Assembly: GCA_021018815.1 (NCBI GenBank)
Contig: JAITYX010000132.1
Location: forward strand, 124,001-188,000
Length of the DNA stretch: 64,000 nt
DNA from: Talinum fruticosum
Lineage: Eukaryota; Streptophyta; Magnoliopsida; Caryophyllales; Talinaceae
Direction: 5' to 3'
Part shown: in pieces, positions 37,013 through 49,285 of the stretch
Layout of the letters: every line of letters begins with the position of its first letter
How positions within the stretch are numbered: position 1 is the first letter of the stretch
The notes under the pieces: generated by a model
What the model was told of the DNA's origin: nothing
Seen by the model: only the letters and a program-made list of their open reading frames with translations
Database searches by the model: none
Translations under genes and position numbers: made by a program

Positions 37013-39135
37013 TTTTTTTTTTGCAAACCTTACCGTTTTAATTATTTTTCAAGAAATCTAATCCTTTTTGTCCTGCTCTTTCATGACTTGTTCACTGCTC
37101 GGATCATGGGTTGGTGGTTATGAGTTCAGATTGTGTTCTTTGATATAGTCGTAGAAACAACTCTTCTTTAATTGATATGAGGCACCTCATGCCTTTTACT
37201 ATGGTGCCCGTCATCCTTGATGTGTAAGGATCCTCATATTTTATGTTCCGGACATTGTCTTTTAGAAGTTGTTTCAATAATTGAATAGCATATCTTTAGT
37301 TGGTATATTCATATCCGATATGTGCAATGAGTTATCACATATGATTTAACTTGATCGTTTTTTTTCAAGAAAGACTTTCTAGGTTCAGCTTGTACTCAAA
37401 CTCCTCATATAGTTTTGCATGTGGATGACCACCCCCTCCCACACACACACATAAAGAAAAGACACACTATGTTTTTTTTTAATTTGATTTAATATTATGA
37501 ATAGTCTAACTGTATCCTTTGATACGTGTGATTTCGTTATTATAATTGTGATCCATCTAATTTTTACTTCTATTAGAAGATTGTGTTTGTCTCGGAAATA
37601 ATTATCCCTTTTTCATCTATTGTCATGTTCTTTCTCGAAAAATCTCCTTTATGTCTAAACATTTCTTGTAGATGTTCAAGAGGAAGAAATTCATAGTCAT
37701 TTGCTTTCGGGGATTTTCGTTTGGAAAGAAGAGTATATCATTAGTGTGAAACATACTACACTCAATTAAGTACCTACAATCATTGGTCTTTGTCAAAATC
37801 TGTGAAATTTAAAATAGTTTGATACAATAACAACATTGGGCTTGCTTATGCATTTATGCTAAAATGCATTTAATTTGTGTTTTGGAAGGATTTTTTTGGT
37901 AGGAGACACAACTTCGATCCAATCAAAGTTAAACTTCGACAGGAGGACTGATTTCACTGCATACACATATATGTTAATGACAGTGTTGGTAACATATGCC
38001 TCTGCCCTTTGTTGGCATTGAGAAAAATTCCCGAGACTAGGCGAGAAAATGGATGGAAATCCGGGTACACATATATGTGAAAGATGCACGGCTTCATGTT
38101 AGGTTACTTTGTGATGCAATGCTCTATATTAATGTAGTTATGCCTATTTTTCAATTATGAATTTCTTAGCATCCAGAATTTATGCACGTTTAACATTGCA
38201 CACATGACCCTATATGATTAAACAAAAATCTATCAAAAAGGAAAAAAAAAGAAAAAGAAGAAGAAGACCACAATCTTCTGTCAAAAAGGGAAAAAAACCA
38301 TAATCTAAAAATACATGATACTTGTAGAGTGACATTGCACTTGAAAACCAAAATCTGAGATCACAATAGAATGACATGAAAAGTTGCATGATAATTGTGT
38401 CATTCCAGCAAAGATGTGTAACTTTACTAATGACAAGTACCGTGTATGTCATTTCAGTAGGTTTATTCCATTTCTTGATGATTTTATTTCCTCTTTAGTG
38501 GGAATGATCCTTTTACATATTGAAGATATTGTATATTGTCATTAGTTCTTGAAGAGGGCAAGGAGGGGGTGGTTGAGGCGATTATGCTATACAACTTTGA
38601 CTAAGGTGCCTTTTTTATTGCGAGGAGAAGCATTTGGATATGAGAAGATTATGGGCCTTATTCCTCATTAAGTGTTTTGAAGAAGCAGAGTATGTCCAAT
38701 CAAGTGACTATTGTTTTTCCACTTATTGCGGGGTACATTTAGCAACAAGGGATTAGTGATTTTGACACTCCCGCTAATGGACATCAAATTTACACATATT
38801 TCTGTCAACAAGGAAGTATTGAGGAGCCAAGGTCATTCTTGGTATAAAAAATCATTCCACCTTTTTAGTGGTTCCTTGTCAACATTATGCTTTGGTACTA
38901 CTTTATACTAACCCATTTTTGTAAATATTTTTCCAATAGGATTCACTAAATTGATGTAATCAAGACAATTTTCTTCCATGAACCATGACTTTTGGGAAGT
39001 AGACTTCATTTCCAAATCCTTGAAGCCTTCAATTCCCATGTCAACTTCTTGGTCTCCGACTCTGCTGCAATGTTATCTTTTTCTCGCACCTCCCTCCCTC
39101 TATTTGGTTTTGTACTACTCATTTACTTCATATAG
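37013..39135. other. intergenic, no gene recognised
   Basis: A+T-rich, no coding frame with recognisable motifs. It occupies the place between the two blocks that are adjacent in the duplicate at 41.5-42.7 kb, so it is either an insertion here or a deletion there. Confidence 0.4.
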
Positions 39136-39420
39136 TTGGTGAACAATGCAATTGTCAATTTAAATAGTTTTATGACTCTTAGTAGAAATATCCTTTTCTG
39201 AGTTTTGGAATCTAAGGGTCTCCTCTCCTTCATTTCTCTAAAAGGATTAACCCTCATTTTTCTTTCTTTGTGATATCTAGACTGGAAATAGATGTACTAC
39301 TTGTGATGAATTAAGTTGAATTCGTACTCTGTTGGCTATTAGATTGCGTATATTTTGATAGGAAGTGCTTATAAAGTTTACATTTTTGTCATTCAACACT
39401 TACCATTTGATTATACCTAT
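39136..39420 (+). repeat. segment duplicated at 42357-42680
   Basis: Shared words include AAATAGTTTTATGA, CTTAGTAGAAATATCCTTTT, AAAAGGATTAACCCTCA and TTTTTGTCATTCAACACTTA in the same order. With 36520-37012 (matching 41526-42020) and 39690-39750 (matching 42686-42745), this shows a duplicated block carrying the RING-H2 relics. Confidence 0.8.
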
Positions 39421-41525
39421 TTCTTTATTTTTTTGCAAAAATTAGTACTGTTTGCTTATACTTTAGATCTTTGAATACAATTTTTTGGCTGGGATCGTCC
39501 CATGAAAAATAAGTCTATTGTTTGAGATCCTCCACTTGTTGCTACTCGTGGCGGTCGAGCTATCCCTATGTGGCGGTTCATTCAAAAAGACTAATTAAGT
39601 GGTGAGACAAACTCTTTGAGGAATAACTCTTTGGAATTTTTTAAAGTAATTAAATTATGGCGAGACAATTAAAAAGATTAAAATTTATTTGTCGGTGATT
39701 AATTAGTAGCGAGAATTTATAATCTAGTTAATCTATATGAAATTAGTTAACTATTTTTTTTTTTGTTTCTTGACTCATTTTTAAATTCAACTTTTTAAAA
39801 TAAATTTCTTGAAATCATGGTTATCTTAGATAGAAAAGAAAAACACTTGTACATTTAGTGACCTCAACATCTCCACACATCCCATTACGACAATTTTTCG
39901 TGTTTAATTTTCATCAAACCTACGAAGCAAACTATAATTGAATCTCCAACCGTTGTGTTTATTAAACTTTGTTCTAATTTAACTCTGCATGCATGGAAAT
40001 GTAATCTAAAGGGGTAAACCACAAATTATCACATGTAGATAGCATTGGTTAAATTAATACAACCTAGCATGGATACAATTGAAGAAAATGAGACAAAGTA
40101 AGACTTGGGATCGAAAATTTTAACCAATTAAAAATAAACCCAAATCTTTAATCTATAATGAATGAAATTTGTAGAGTTCGTGATAGATGCTGATATCGAA
40201 GATCCTAACAATGTAATCCAAACCTAATCCGGTTCTTGAATTTCTTGAATTCACATCGTTTGTTGTAATTTTCTTGAAGCAATACTTGTAGGTAATTTAG
40301 TTCACTTGCTCTTACCAAGGAGTTATTCCACAATCTTCATTTCATCTTTTATCGCTTTAAGTCGATCTTGATACACCGAATTAAAAATAAATTAATTAAT
40401 TAAAGTCCCACAAAGCATATGAATGGTAGACTTAACGGAAAAAAAGCTTGAGATAATAGTGACTATACTGAAGTGGAAAGTTAAATCAAGAAAAGTTGAA
40501 TTCGAAGTAGGCCGGTTTGATATTTGTAGTTATCAATGGCGTAGGCATGCTCATAATTGGTACCCTTCTTAAGGTGCTAGGGACTTGAGATATTCTTTCC
40601 TTGGCTGCTCCATGTCTACCAAAGGAAAGCTCACCATTTTGGTTCTTGTTTCGGAATTAATGCTTGTTGTTGGAATTAGCTTTTGGACTACCCACCTCTT
40701 CTTTAATTTACGTATGGATTTCAAACTTTGGAAACTCTTCATCTACTCCAATTATGCCTTCCTCTTCCACCCCAACGTTATTTCTTGATTTTTGGACTTT
40801 ACACTAGCCTCGTGATGCCGTCTCTTCGAGCATCCCCTACATTAGCATAGGTAATGAAACATTAAGGTAATCTCCATTATTCATTTATTAAATTCGAGAA
40901 ATGAAACATTAAGGGTGGAAGCTCGGTCCATCAAAAAAATAAAAAAATTGAGGAGTTTGAGTTTAATTAGGAAACACAATTTCTATTGATAAGATAGTAT
41001 ATAGGGAGTTTTTCTTATATGTAATACTATCTATCGGGTAAGCTTATATTTATAAAATAGATGAAGATACTCATGATTAATTCTTTTTCTAATTATTTAC
41101 TCATAATTAATTCTTTTTAATTTTTCAAATTTTAGGATTTCTCATTTATGTATTGTTAATATTATTGTTAATATTATTGTTAAAACATACATTTACATTG
41201 GATTCATTAAGATTATGAATACGTAGTCTCAATATAAATCTTAACTTATATACATAATCTCAACATAAGTTTCTTTTCTATTTTAATCTTAGTATAACCT
41301 AAAATATACATAATCCAAATAAGTGTTTCCGTTTATCATAACTTATATTTATTATCCGCCCATAATTAATCATTTTATTTATAATTTTCTAATTAGTTTC
41401 TTTTCCATTTTACAATTGTATCATTTAGTTTCCATAATTATCAAGCTAAAAGCACTAACCCCTCTATCTTGTTTAATAGACGCTCATTAAGTTCATTCAT
41501 TTCATATCTCTGTAAGGTGGGCTTT
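39421..41525. other. intergenic, no gene recognised
   Basis: A+T-rich sequence; nothing identified except the small continuation of the duplicated block at about 39690-39750. Confidence 0.4.
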
Positions 41526-41662
41526 CTTTTTAAAGTTGATTGAATACAAAGCGTTGTTTTTAATGGATATCTTCTGGTGGTTGATTGAATTCGAAACACT
41601 CTTTTTCATGATCTTTCTAAACCACTTATCACTCTAAGAATCTAACATTTTATTCTCATATT

Positions 41663-42198
41663 ATGGAGCCGTTATTGGCGGTGTGGGCACCCGACGACGG
41701 TGGAAGCGGTGGCGACATCCTCAATGTCAAGATGTATTATCGGGATCACCACCAAGGGAGTCATCGAGCCAAAGACCTCCACCTTCCAACTTGAATTCGA
41801 GTCCGATTACGACTACAACAGCGACCGGGAGTTTCTTGACGACCTCGGTGTAAATTTTCCGATGCAATCCGTCGCCATCGTGGTTTTTTCACTTGAGCTT
41901 CTCGAGGACTCCATATGCGGCGGCTTTGTAGGTTCCGAACTCCTGGTGGTGAGCATCGGGGCCGGTGAAAGCCACTGAAGTGCCGGTGTAGGGGTGTCGG
42001 TTGTGAGTGGGGTGCTAATTCTAATACGAGATAGGAGGAGGATGGTGTTGCGCCATATGCCTTGATGACGTCGAAGATGGAGTGGAGGTGATTAGGTTGA
42101 GTTGCTCCCATGAAGTTCACATAGATTGCCTGGTTAAATGGGTGATTAAGAGTCGTTCCTTGTCATGCCCCTTATGTCGCTCCGCGCTTAACCCTTAA
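41663..42198 (+). pseudogene. RING-H2 E3 ubiquitin ligase gene relic (copy 2)
   Basis: RING-H2 proteins recruit E2 enzymes for ubiquitination. From ATG 41663 (MEPLLAVWAPDDGGSGGD) the frame shifts, then continues with TFQLEFESDYDYNSDREFL in another frame. From 42049 a third frame encodes the RING: CAIC at 42049-42060, then LSCSHEVHIDC, then CPLCRSAL, with all eight ligands in C3H2C3 order, and a natural stop TAA at 42196. The RING is therefore at the extreme C-terminus. At least two indels separate the start from the RING, so the gene is broken in this sequence. The total of about 178 residues is short but possible for this family. Confidence 0.75.
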
Positions 42199-43430
42199 AA
42201 CGGTGGGCTTTTTATAACTTCCAACATCGAAGCTTTTTCATGACAAGATAGAATTCAATTTTTTGCTTTGTTTGATTTGATATTAGAGGTCACTAGAAAT
42301 AGTTTTGACGGATGAATTTGGGCTTTCAATCATCTGTTGTAATGTTCTCTTTTTAAATAGTTGATGAACAATGTGATTATCAGATTAAATAGTTTTATGA
42401 TTCTTAGTAGAAATATCCTTTTTCTTAGTTTTGGATCCTTTTTTGAGTTTTGGAATCTAATAAGGGTCTCATTCATTTCTTTAAAAGGATTAACCCTCAC
42501 TTTTCTTTCTTTGTGATAACTCATGATATTCTTCTTGGCTATGGATTCAGGCTATATCTACATTGGAAATATATGTGATGGATTAAGTTGAATTACATCT
42601 TGTATTAGATTGTGTATATTTTAATTGCAAGTGCTTATAAAGTTCACATTTTTGTCATTCAACACTTACCATTTGATATATTTGTAAATGATTAATTAGT
42701 AGCAGAATTTATAATTTGGTTAATCTATATGAAATCGGTTAACTCAATTTCAAGTAGCTCATTGGCCCCTTTGATTCCACTACTCGAGGTAACAGGGATT
42801 ACTAGAGACCACTGCAGAAATTTACAACCATTATTGTTCAAGTATGATCGGAACCACTTTAAAGATCGTATACTTTTAGACACTACTGTGGATTATTTTT
42901 TGAGGATAGCTATTGAATAGGAATTTGGGGAGCTGAATAAAAGTTGGACTCGAGGTCCTCAAATATGTCTTGACGAGGCTTCTTGTTGTGTTTTGTGTTG
43001 AAAGTTATTTAATTGTCTATCTTTGATTCAATCAAATTCGAGAAGTATTGTCAGCAACATTCTCATGTTAGTGAATAGCCTAATGAAATCATTAAACACG
43101 AATTCACAGAACACTCAATTCCTTATGGCTATTTGGGTTTAAGAAAAACTAAAGACGAAAGTATGAGTTAAGGGGATGACTGGTGTAAAAAGTCTGTTTG
43201 TATATCTTAAATATGTGTTGGTTATTCTGTCTTTTCTCAACATGTTGATAATGGAAGGGGCATCAATTTCATTTCGGGAATACTATCATGTGTTTTATCG
43301 CATTTGTTTAGCTCAACTTGCCGGATGCCAAAAAGTTGATGTCCTTAATAAGTAATTTCTTCTTTTTGATACACAAGACTTGTACTACTACGCCTCCCTC
43401 TTGGTGGATTGGGTGTAAATATGTATGTCC
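42199..43430. other. flank of the RING-H2 relic, duplicated in part
   Basis: 42357-42745 duplicates 39136-39420 and 39690-39750. The rest shows no gene. An open frame at 42729-42920 has no recognisable motif. Confidence 0.45.
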
Positions 43431-43574
43431 TCTTCATTCAAATATTTTTTTTGGTAAGAAGGTTAGTCCTTTTCTTTATTACCATTGAGCAAAAGCTTTT
43501 AGAGGGTTACACAAGTATACGCATTATCCCCATCCCCTATTTACAAGTTGTGTGAACTCAACTTTACCCCATTT

Positions 43575-46003
43575 CTATCTATACAAAAACTCTATACATT
43601 TTATATGATGTTTTGATCCCTTTGTAATAAATAGCACCCTTTGCTTCACTAGTTTCACCATGTTCAGCTTTGATTTTTCACCGGAATTCTTCCCTTTGAA
43701 TATTTTGTCATTTCTTGTTGTCCAAACACAATATATCATATTGTAAATCCTTCCAATCCAGTCCCACAAGGCATATCCTGATTTTGGTAGTTCCACCCAA
43801 TCTGTCGGTTCATCTTTGAGGTGTTTGGCCTTAGGGTATTCATAGAAGAGGTGTTCTTTCACCATTCAACCCATGTTTGCTTTCATCATTCGAGTCCCGC
43901 CACTATCATTTCGATTTTCCATGATTTGCTTCCAGCCACGATGTAGCTGAGAAGTCCCTGAATGCCTCCATTACTATGTTCAGTACTTGTTGCTTAGCTG
44001 CACTGAGAATATGATAAGGTCATCTGCAAACATAAGGTAAGTTATCTTCAACTCCTTACAGTAGGGTGGTATCCGAAGCCCGACTTTTCTGCTGCTTATT
44101 TGAATGTTCTTGAGAGGTATTCCATGGCAAGCACAAAAGCAGTGGTGATAATGGATCCCCTTACCTTAGACCCCTCCTTCCATGGAAATACCCGTGGCTA
44201 CTTCCATTTACTTGTGATGGTGAAAGATGTGGTAGTTATGCAAGCCATAATCTCATCGCAAAAATTCTTTCGGGAACCTTTATCCTTGTAAGACCTCATG
44301 GATAAATTCCCAATGCAATGCGTCATACGCTTTCCTCATATCAATTTTGAGGATGTATCTTGGTGTTATATTTTCCCTATTATAACCCCTTGCTATTTCT
44401 TGGCTTAGTAGAGCATTATATAGTAGTTCCCTATTTTCCACAAAGGCCCCTTTGGCTGTGGTTTATCAAGCTTGGTAGCACTTTTCTCAACCTTTCACAC
44501 AACAATTTAGACATGCATTTATACACTACATTGCAATATGATATTGGTCCGAAGTCATTGCTGAAATTGGATTATCGGTTTTAGGGAGCAGCACTAGATT
44601 TGTAGTATTCCGGACCCATCTCATCCCTCCATCCTTGAAGAACTCCTTCATCTGCTGTAGTTACCAGCCTTCCTATTATATGCCATGTAGCCTTGAAGAA
44701 CCCACTACTATATTCATCGGGCCTGGAGATTTTTCATTGGGAATTGACCATATAGCTTTCTTTCTTGCTTCATCTTTGATGGGTTTGCATAATTCAATCT
44801 GCTGGCATATGCTCAACATCTCCCTTTGCTTGTACTATATCTGGATCAATTGGCCTCTTTTGTGTGCTCTGAGCTCCTAGCATATTTTGATAATAGTCCA
44901 ACATCACTTGAGCTACCCCTTCAAATACCTCTTATCCTTCCCCCTGCATCTTGTATAGCATATATGTAGTTGGCCCTCTTTCTCTTCTTAATTCTTGCAA
45001 AGAACCATTTTGTACATTGATCTCCATAATGACTCCAATCCATTTTAGATTGTTGCTTCATTAGTGTCATGGAGGAATGTAAGATTTTGAGGTACTTGTG
45101 CGCGTTTCTTTTTCCTCTCTCTGCATATCCCGATCCCTTGGATTACTGCTATAGTAAGTCTGTTGTTAAGGATTTTTAGCACACTTCGAGCTCAACCATT
45201 TTTGACACTTGATTGAACTGCATTCTACCACTTTCAACTATTTCGGAAACCTTGGATCTTGACACCACATATCACACAATTTAAAACTTATTGCAACCTT
45301 AAGGGATGTAGGGAATGATAGCAAGATGGGAGTGTGGTCGGACAGGCCTTGATGTAGATATTTAGCATGCACATAATCCATCTCATTGTACCAATGTATA
45401 TTCACAAGTACCCAATCAATTCTAGACCATACATGGTTATTTGATCATGTATATCTAGCTCATTTGCGAGTCTAGAACCTCCAGTTCATTGTCTTCCAAG
45501 CATTTTCGAAGTCCTCCATGTCTCTATCTTTTACATCTTCCTTTCCCATCCTATCATCCGGGTTCGGAATTGAGTTAAAGTCCCTTAATACACTCCATGC
45601 CTCGGTTACTTGTCCTACTATTTGACCTATATACTCCCACATTTCCCTTCTCTGTTGTGTTTTGTTATATCCATATACCACAGTCCATTTGAAGCTAGTT
45701 CTTGAATCAATGTGAACTACACTCGCAATGTATCAACCGCTCTGTCATGTGCTCTATCTCGTACTTTGTATGCTTGAGGTTTCCATGCTATGAGTATTCT
45801 CCCCTTTGTAGTAATTGCCCATTTGACTGATATTGCCAATTATCCAACATTCTGCTGGTCACCCTTTCTTCATCCTCTTTTTTCAATTTTGTTTCTAGAA
45901 GTCCAATCAGTCCCATATTACGCTTATTCATATAGGATTTCACATCCATCCGCTTATTGGGGTTGTTTAGGCCCCTAACATTCCATACTACAATGTTCCT
46001 CAT
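43575..46003 (-). pseudogene. LINE ORF2 (endonuclease, reverse transcriptase), degenerate and deleted
   Basis: Begins MRNIVVWNVRGLNNPNKR at 46003, the start typical of the plant LINE endonuclease, with the metal-binding glutamate in LLETKL. 45681-45472 continues the endonuclease (SVLRDFNSIPNPDDR). Reverse transcriptase motifs follow: SPGPDEY (about 44720), the GLR-GDP region at about 44160 with a stop in place of Gln, and FADD at 44019-44030. The remaining end, 43865-43575 (WDWIGRIYNMIYCVWTTRND), is the zf-RVT-linked tail. The thumb region is deleted. Confidence 0.85.
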
Positions 46004-46018
46004 CCGGGGTTTTATTTC

Positions 46019-47184
46019 CTAGGCCATCTTGTGTGACCATTTGAATGATTTTATTTTCCAACAACCTCTCAAAGTTGTTTGTTGAGTCAATAGGAATTGT
46101 TTCTCTTCTTGGGCTCCTTTGTGCAGTCTTTTTGGCCTGCTTGAAGCCATCCTCATCAGATTGCTTTGCCATTTCCTATCTTGTTGCTTGATGCGGGATA
46201 TTATTAGACTACTTCGTACAAATCTCCATTCCTGTCTTATTCCTTTCTTCTTTCTGCAATTTTTCTCATCATGTTCAAATAGCTCACAGTAATTGCATTT
46301 AATAGGTTTCCATTCATATTTGACCTTTTGGTTTACCAATGCCCTATGCTCATTGACGAAATGCACTTCCTTAGGGAGTGTCTCATTGAGATTAACCTCC
46401 ACCATCATTCTCGCATATTGAAGCATTGCTTTTTCCTTAGGGAGTGTCGGTCTTTATTAGTATGCTAATTAGACTCCCGATTTTGCTAAGACTTTCATTC
46501 CCCGTATTGAATGTCCAATTCGGGTAGTTGAACCCAAATTGGAAGAGAACCGATGGATTGGACATCAATTTCTAAGTCCGAGTTCCATGGTCTCACAATG
46601 AATGGTTTTACGTAAATAAAGTAAATGCCTCTTACTAAAACCAAATTCCTATCCTATAAATTTGCAAATCTTACTAGAAACAACACCTTCCTAATCATGA
46701 CAACCTTATCCATTGCATGACTTTTCCGGATCCGCCTCACAAACCCGTCCATTCTTTCAAAGGGGTTGGATCCTAGCACTCTGCATAATGTAGCTGATTT
46801 CCAGTACTCAATTTCATCATCTACATCACATTGTTCAATTTGGGCAACTTTCATTCCATTAGATTCCATAGCGGTATTAATTTCGGTGAGTTACCTTCAT
46901 CCTGGTTAACTAGGGTTGCATATGAACTGATTCTAGGTTGGGAATGTCCGGCCTAGCCCTTTCACCCTGGCCCTCAAATCCTCATCGCTCTGCAATTGCT
47001 TGTCCCGATTCACTTCGCTTCTTATTTTCTTCGCGAGTACTTGTGCGATTGGTTTACAGTGGATTGTCTTTTTCGAATTTGATCTCAATCCGATGTGCCC
47101 ATTTACGGTGCTATTTGGTGTTGAGCGCGTTAAATTTACATTGTTTGGATTTGTTTTTGGCCTCCCTTTCTTACCCCCAGCCAT
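46019..47184 (-). pseudogene. LINE ORF1 (DUF4283-like plus CCHC knuckle), frameshifted
   Basis: Starts at ATG 47184 with the basic MAGGKKGRPKTNPN. A middle segment (46869-46654: LCRVLGSNPFERMDGFVRRI) resembles the DUF4283 region of plant LINE ORF1. A zinc knuckle, CNYCELFEHDEKNC (C-x2-C-x4-H-x4-C), lies at about 46280 within 46426-46019. The product would bind RNA in the retrotransposition particle. Frame changes between the segments make it non-coding now. Confidence 0.8.
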
Positions 47185-47255
47185 TGCTTGAGCTTGCTCA
47201 TGAGCTAGAGAGAGAGAGAATATGTTAACTTTGACACCTTTCTTCATTCAAATAT

Positions 47256-48122
47256 GTATCTTTTGATTACTCATGGAAAAAAAATGCCCTCTTTATTCAA
47301 ATATTTTGATCTTATTGAGGTTGACTAAGAGTTCTCTTTGTGATATGAAAATAACATTCTCTAACTAGTTTTTCCATGGTTGTTGAAATATGGAGATCTC
47401 ATCTATTGCTTAAAGGAATTATCCATATCTCGGAACTTGGGGGAGTCAAAATTAAAATTTATGTTTTTACGTTTCTTCTTTTCATATGTTTTGGGAGAAA
47501 ACTATATTGTTCTTTGCGAATCATTTGTGATTCTTTACGAGTGATTCTACTTACCCTCAAAATATGCAAATAAGATAGATCCCCTTAGTTACGCTTGAGG
47601 TATGAAGAGTGTACTAATACAATGTAAGTTGTTGTGTAGGAGGAATATGAAGCCGCCCGAGCATAACCACGACAAGAGATAGCTACAGTCTGCTTTCCTA
47701 CAGGAGATTAAGGCAAGATAGGGAAAAAGAATGTTGTCAAGTAAAGGAGGAACTGTTGATTATACTTATACACAATATATATTTTAAGAAATTATATCGA
47801 TTGAAATTTTATGTATATTTTTAATAAAAGATACATATATATTTGAAGATGCACACTTTTTATAAAATATACACATGATTGTATTTTAAGCTAAATCAAT
47901 GCTTTTATATAAGACATATATATTTTATAACTTGATAGTCACGTTTTTGTAAAAGTTATAGATATTGTTTTCTTTAATTTTACTCTATAACAGGAAGTAC
48001 ACCTCATGTTATAAATCCCTTTTTATTAGAAACCATTCATTTGGTTCATAGAAGTATACAATTATATTTATAATTATATGATGTGTTATATTCTTATATT
48101 TCTTTAAATTTATAAGAAGCAT
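47256..48122. other. intergenic, no gene recognised
   Basis: A+T-rich sequence between the LINE and the Helitron series. The words TTTATTCAAATATTTTGAT at about 47290 echo the LINE target site. Confidence 0.4.
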
Positions 48123-48269
48123 CTATACACTATATAATGTCAATCTTTTCGAAAAGATGACATGGCGGTATGAGTGAATTTAGGAGTTTCGTCCAATAAA
48201 AAATAATAATTTATCATTGAAAAAAATAGGTTTCCACTCATATATGGACTCTTTCTTACTCCATGCCAA

Positions 48270-48350
<81 letters not shown>

Positions 48351-48890
48351 TTTTCAGAAAAATTAAAAAAATTAAAAAAATAAAATAAAAACAAAATCTT
48401 AAACAAAAAGTTAAACAAATAATAAAATGCACAAATAAATACGAAAATAAATAATTAAATTATCAAAATATTAAAACTATTTTATGGACCTAATAGCCTA
48501 AAAACCTAAAATAAAAATAAAAAAACTAAATTTATAAATTTATTAAATTAAAAACATGCTTTAACCTAAATTAGTAAAGAAATCTTAAAAATTATCAAAT
48601 CAGTTATATACTATAAAATTATCTAATCTTAATATGAAAATTAAATAATAATTAATCATCCTAATTAATTCACAAAAATATAAAACAGAAAATAAAAACA
48701 AAACTAAGTAGAAAATTAATAAATAACAAATATAATAAATTATATAAAAAATTAAATAAAAAATCTAACCTAAAACCCAATTATTTTTTTTATAATTTTC
48801 CAGAAAAAGTAAATAGAATTAAAAATAATAAAATAAAAATATAATCTTAAAAAAAGTCAAATAAATAATAAACTGCATTAAATAATCTAA
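48123..48890 (+). mobile_element. Helitron unit b, 5' end with truncated body
   Basis: Starts TCTATACACTATATAATG after A. The first 50 bp contain a near-palindrome (ATCTTTTCGAAAAGAT), then GGAGTTTCGTCCAATAA, then an (AAT)n tract at 48270-48350. The body holds about 1.2 copies of a 460-bp A+T-rich repeat and stops where the next 5' end begins. There is no 3' hairpin. Confidence 0.7.
48270..48350 (+). repeat. (AAT)n microsatellite in Helitron b
   Basis: About 27 perfect AAT units. Similar tracts occur at 49025-49060, 49210-49284 and 52178-52260, always 130-150 bp after a Helitron start. Confidence 0.95.
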
Positions 48891-49023
48891 TCTATACACT
48901 ATATAATGTCAATCTTTTCAAATTTTGAAATGTTGCAACCAGAGTGAATTAAGGAGTTTCGTCCAATAAAAAAAATAAATAATTTATCATTTAAAAAATA
49001 AATTTCCACTCATCTATGGACTC

Positions 49024-49065
<42 letters not shown>
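48891..49065 (+). mobile_element. Helitron unit a, 5' end only
   Basis: Starts TCTATACACTATATAATG after A, with the same first 130 bp as its neighbours (GGAGTTTCGTCCAATAA present) and an (AAT)n tract at 49025-49060. It is cut off by the next 5' end after 175 bp. Confidence 0.7.
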
Positions 49066-49208
49066 TCTATACTATATATAATAGCAATCTTTTTAAAAAG
49101 ATGAAATGGCGGTGTGTGAGTGAATTTAGGAGTTTCGTCCAATAAGAAAATAATAATTTATCATTGAAAAAATAGGTTTCCTCTCATATATGGACTCTTT
49201 TTTACTCC

Positions 49209-49285
<77 letters not shown>

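Larger units (their letters stand above)
43431..47255 (-). mobile_element. L1-type LINE with perfect 15-bp target duplication
   Basis: The element (43446-47240) is flanked by TCTTCATTCAAATAT at 43431-43445 and 47241-47255. Its short A tail (T7 on the plus strand) is at 43446-43452, so it reads right to left. It contains ORF1 and a shortened ORF2. At 3.8 kb it is well below the usual 6 kb or so; the missing part is mainly between the FADD motif (44019-44030) and the zinc-binding C-terminus at 43865, with further degeneration in reverse transcriptase. Confidence 0.93.
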
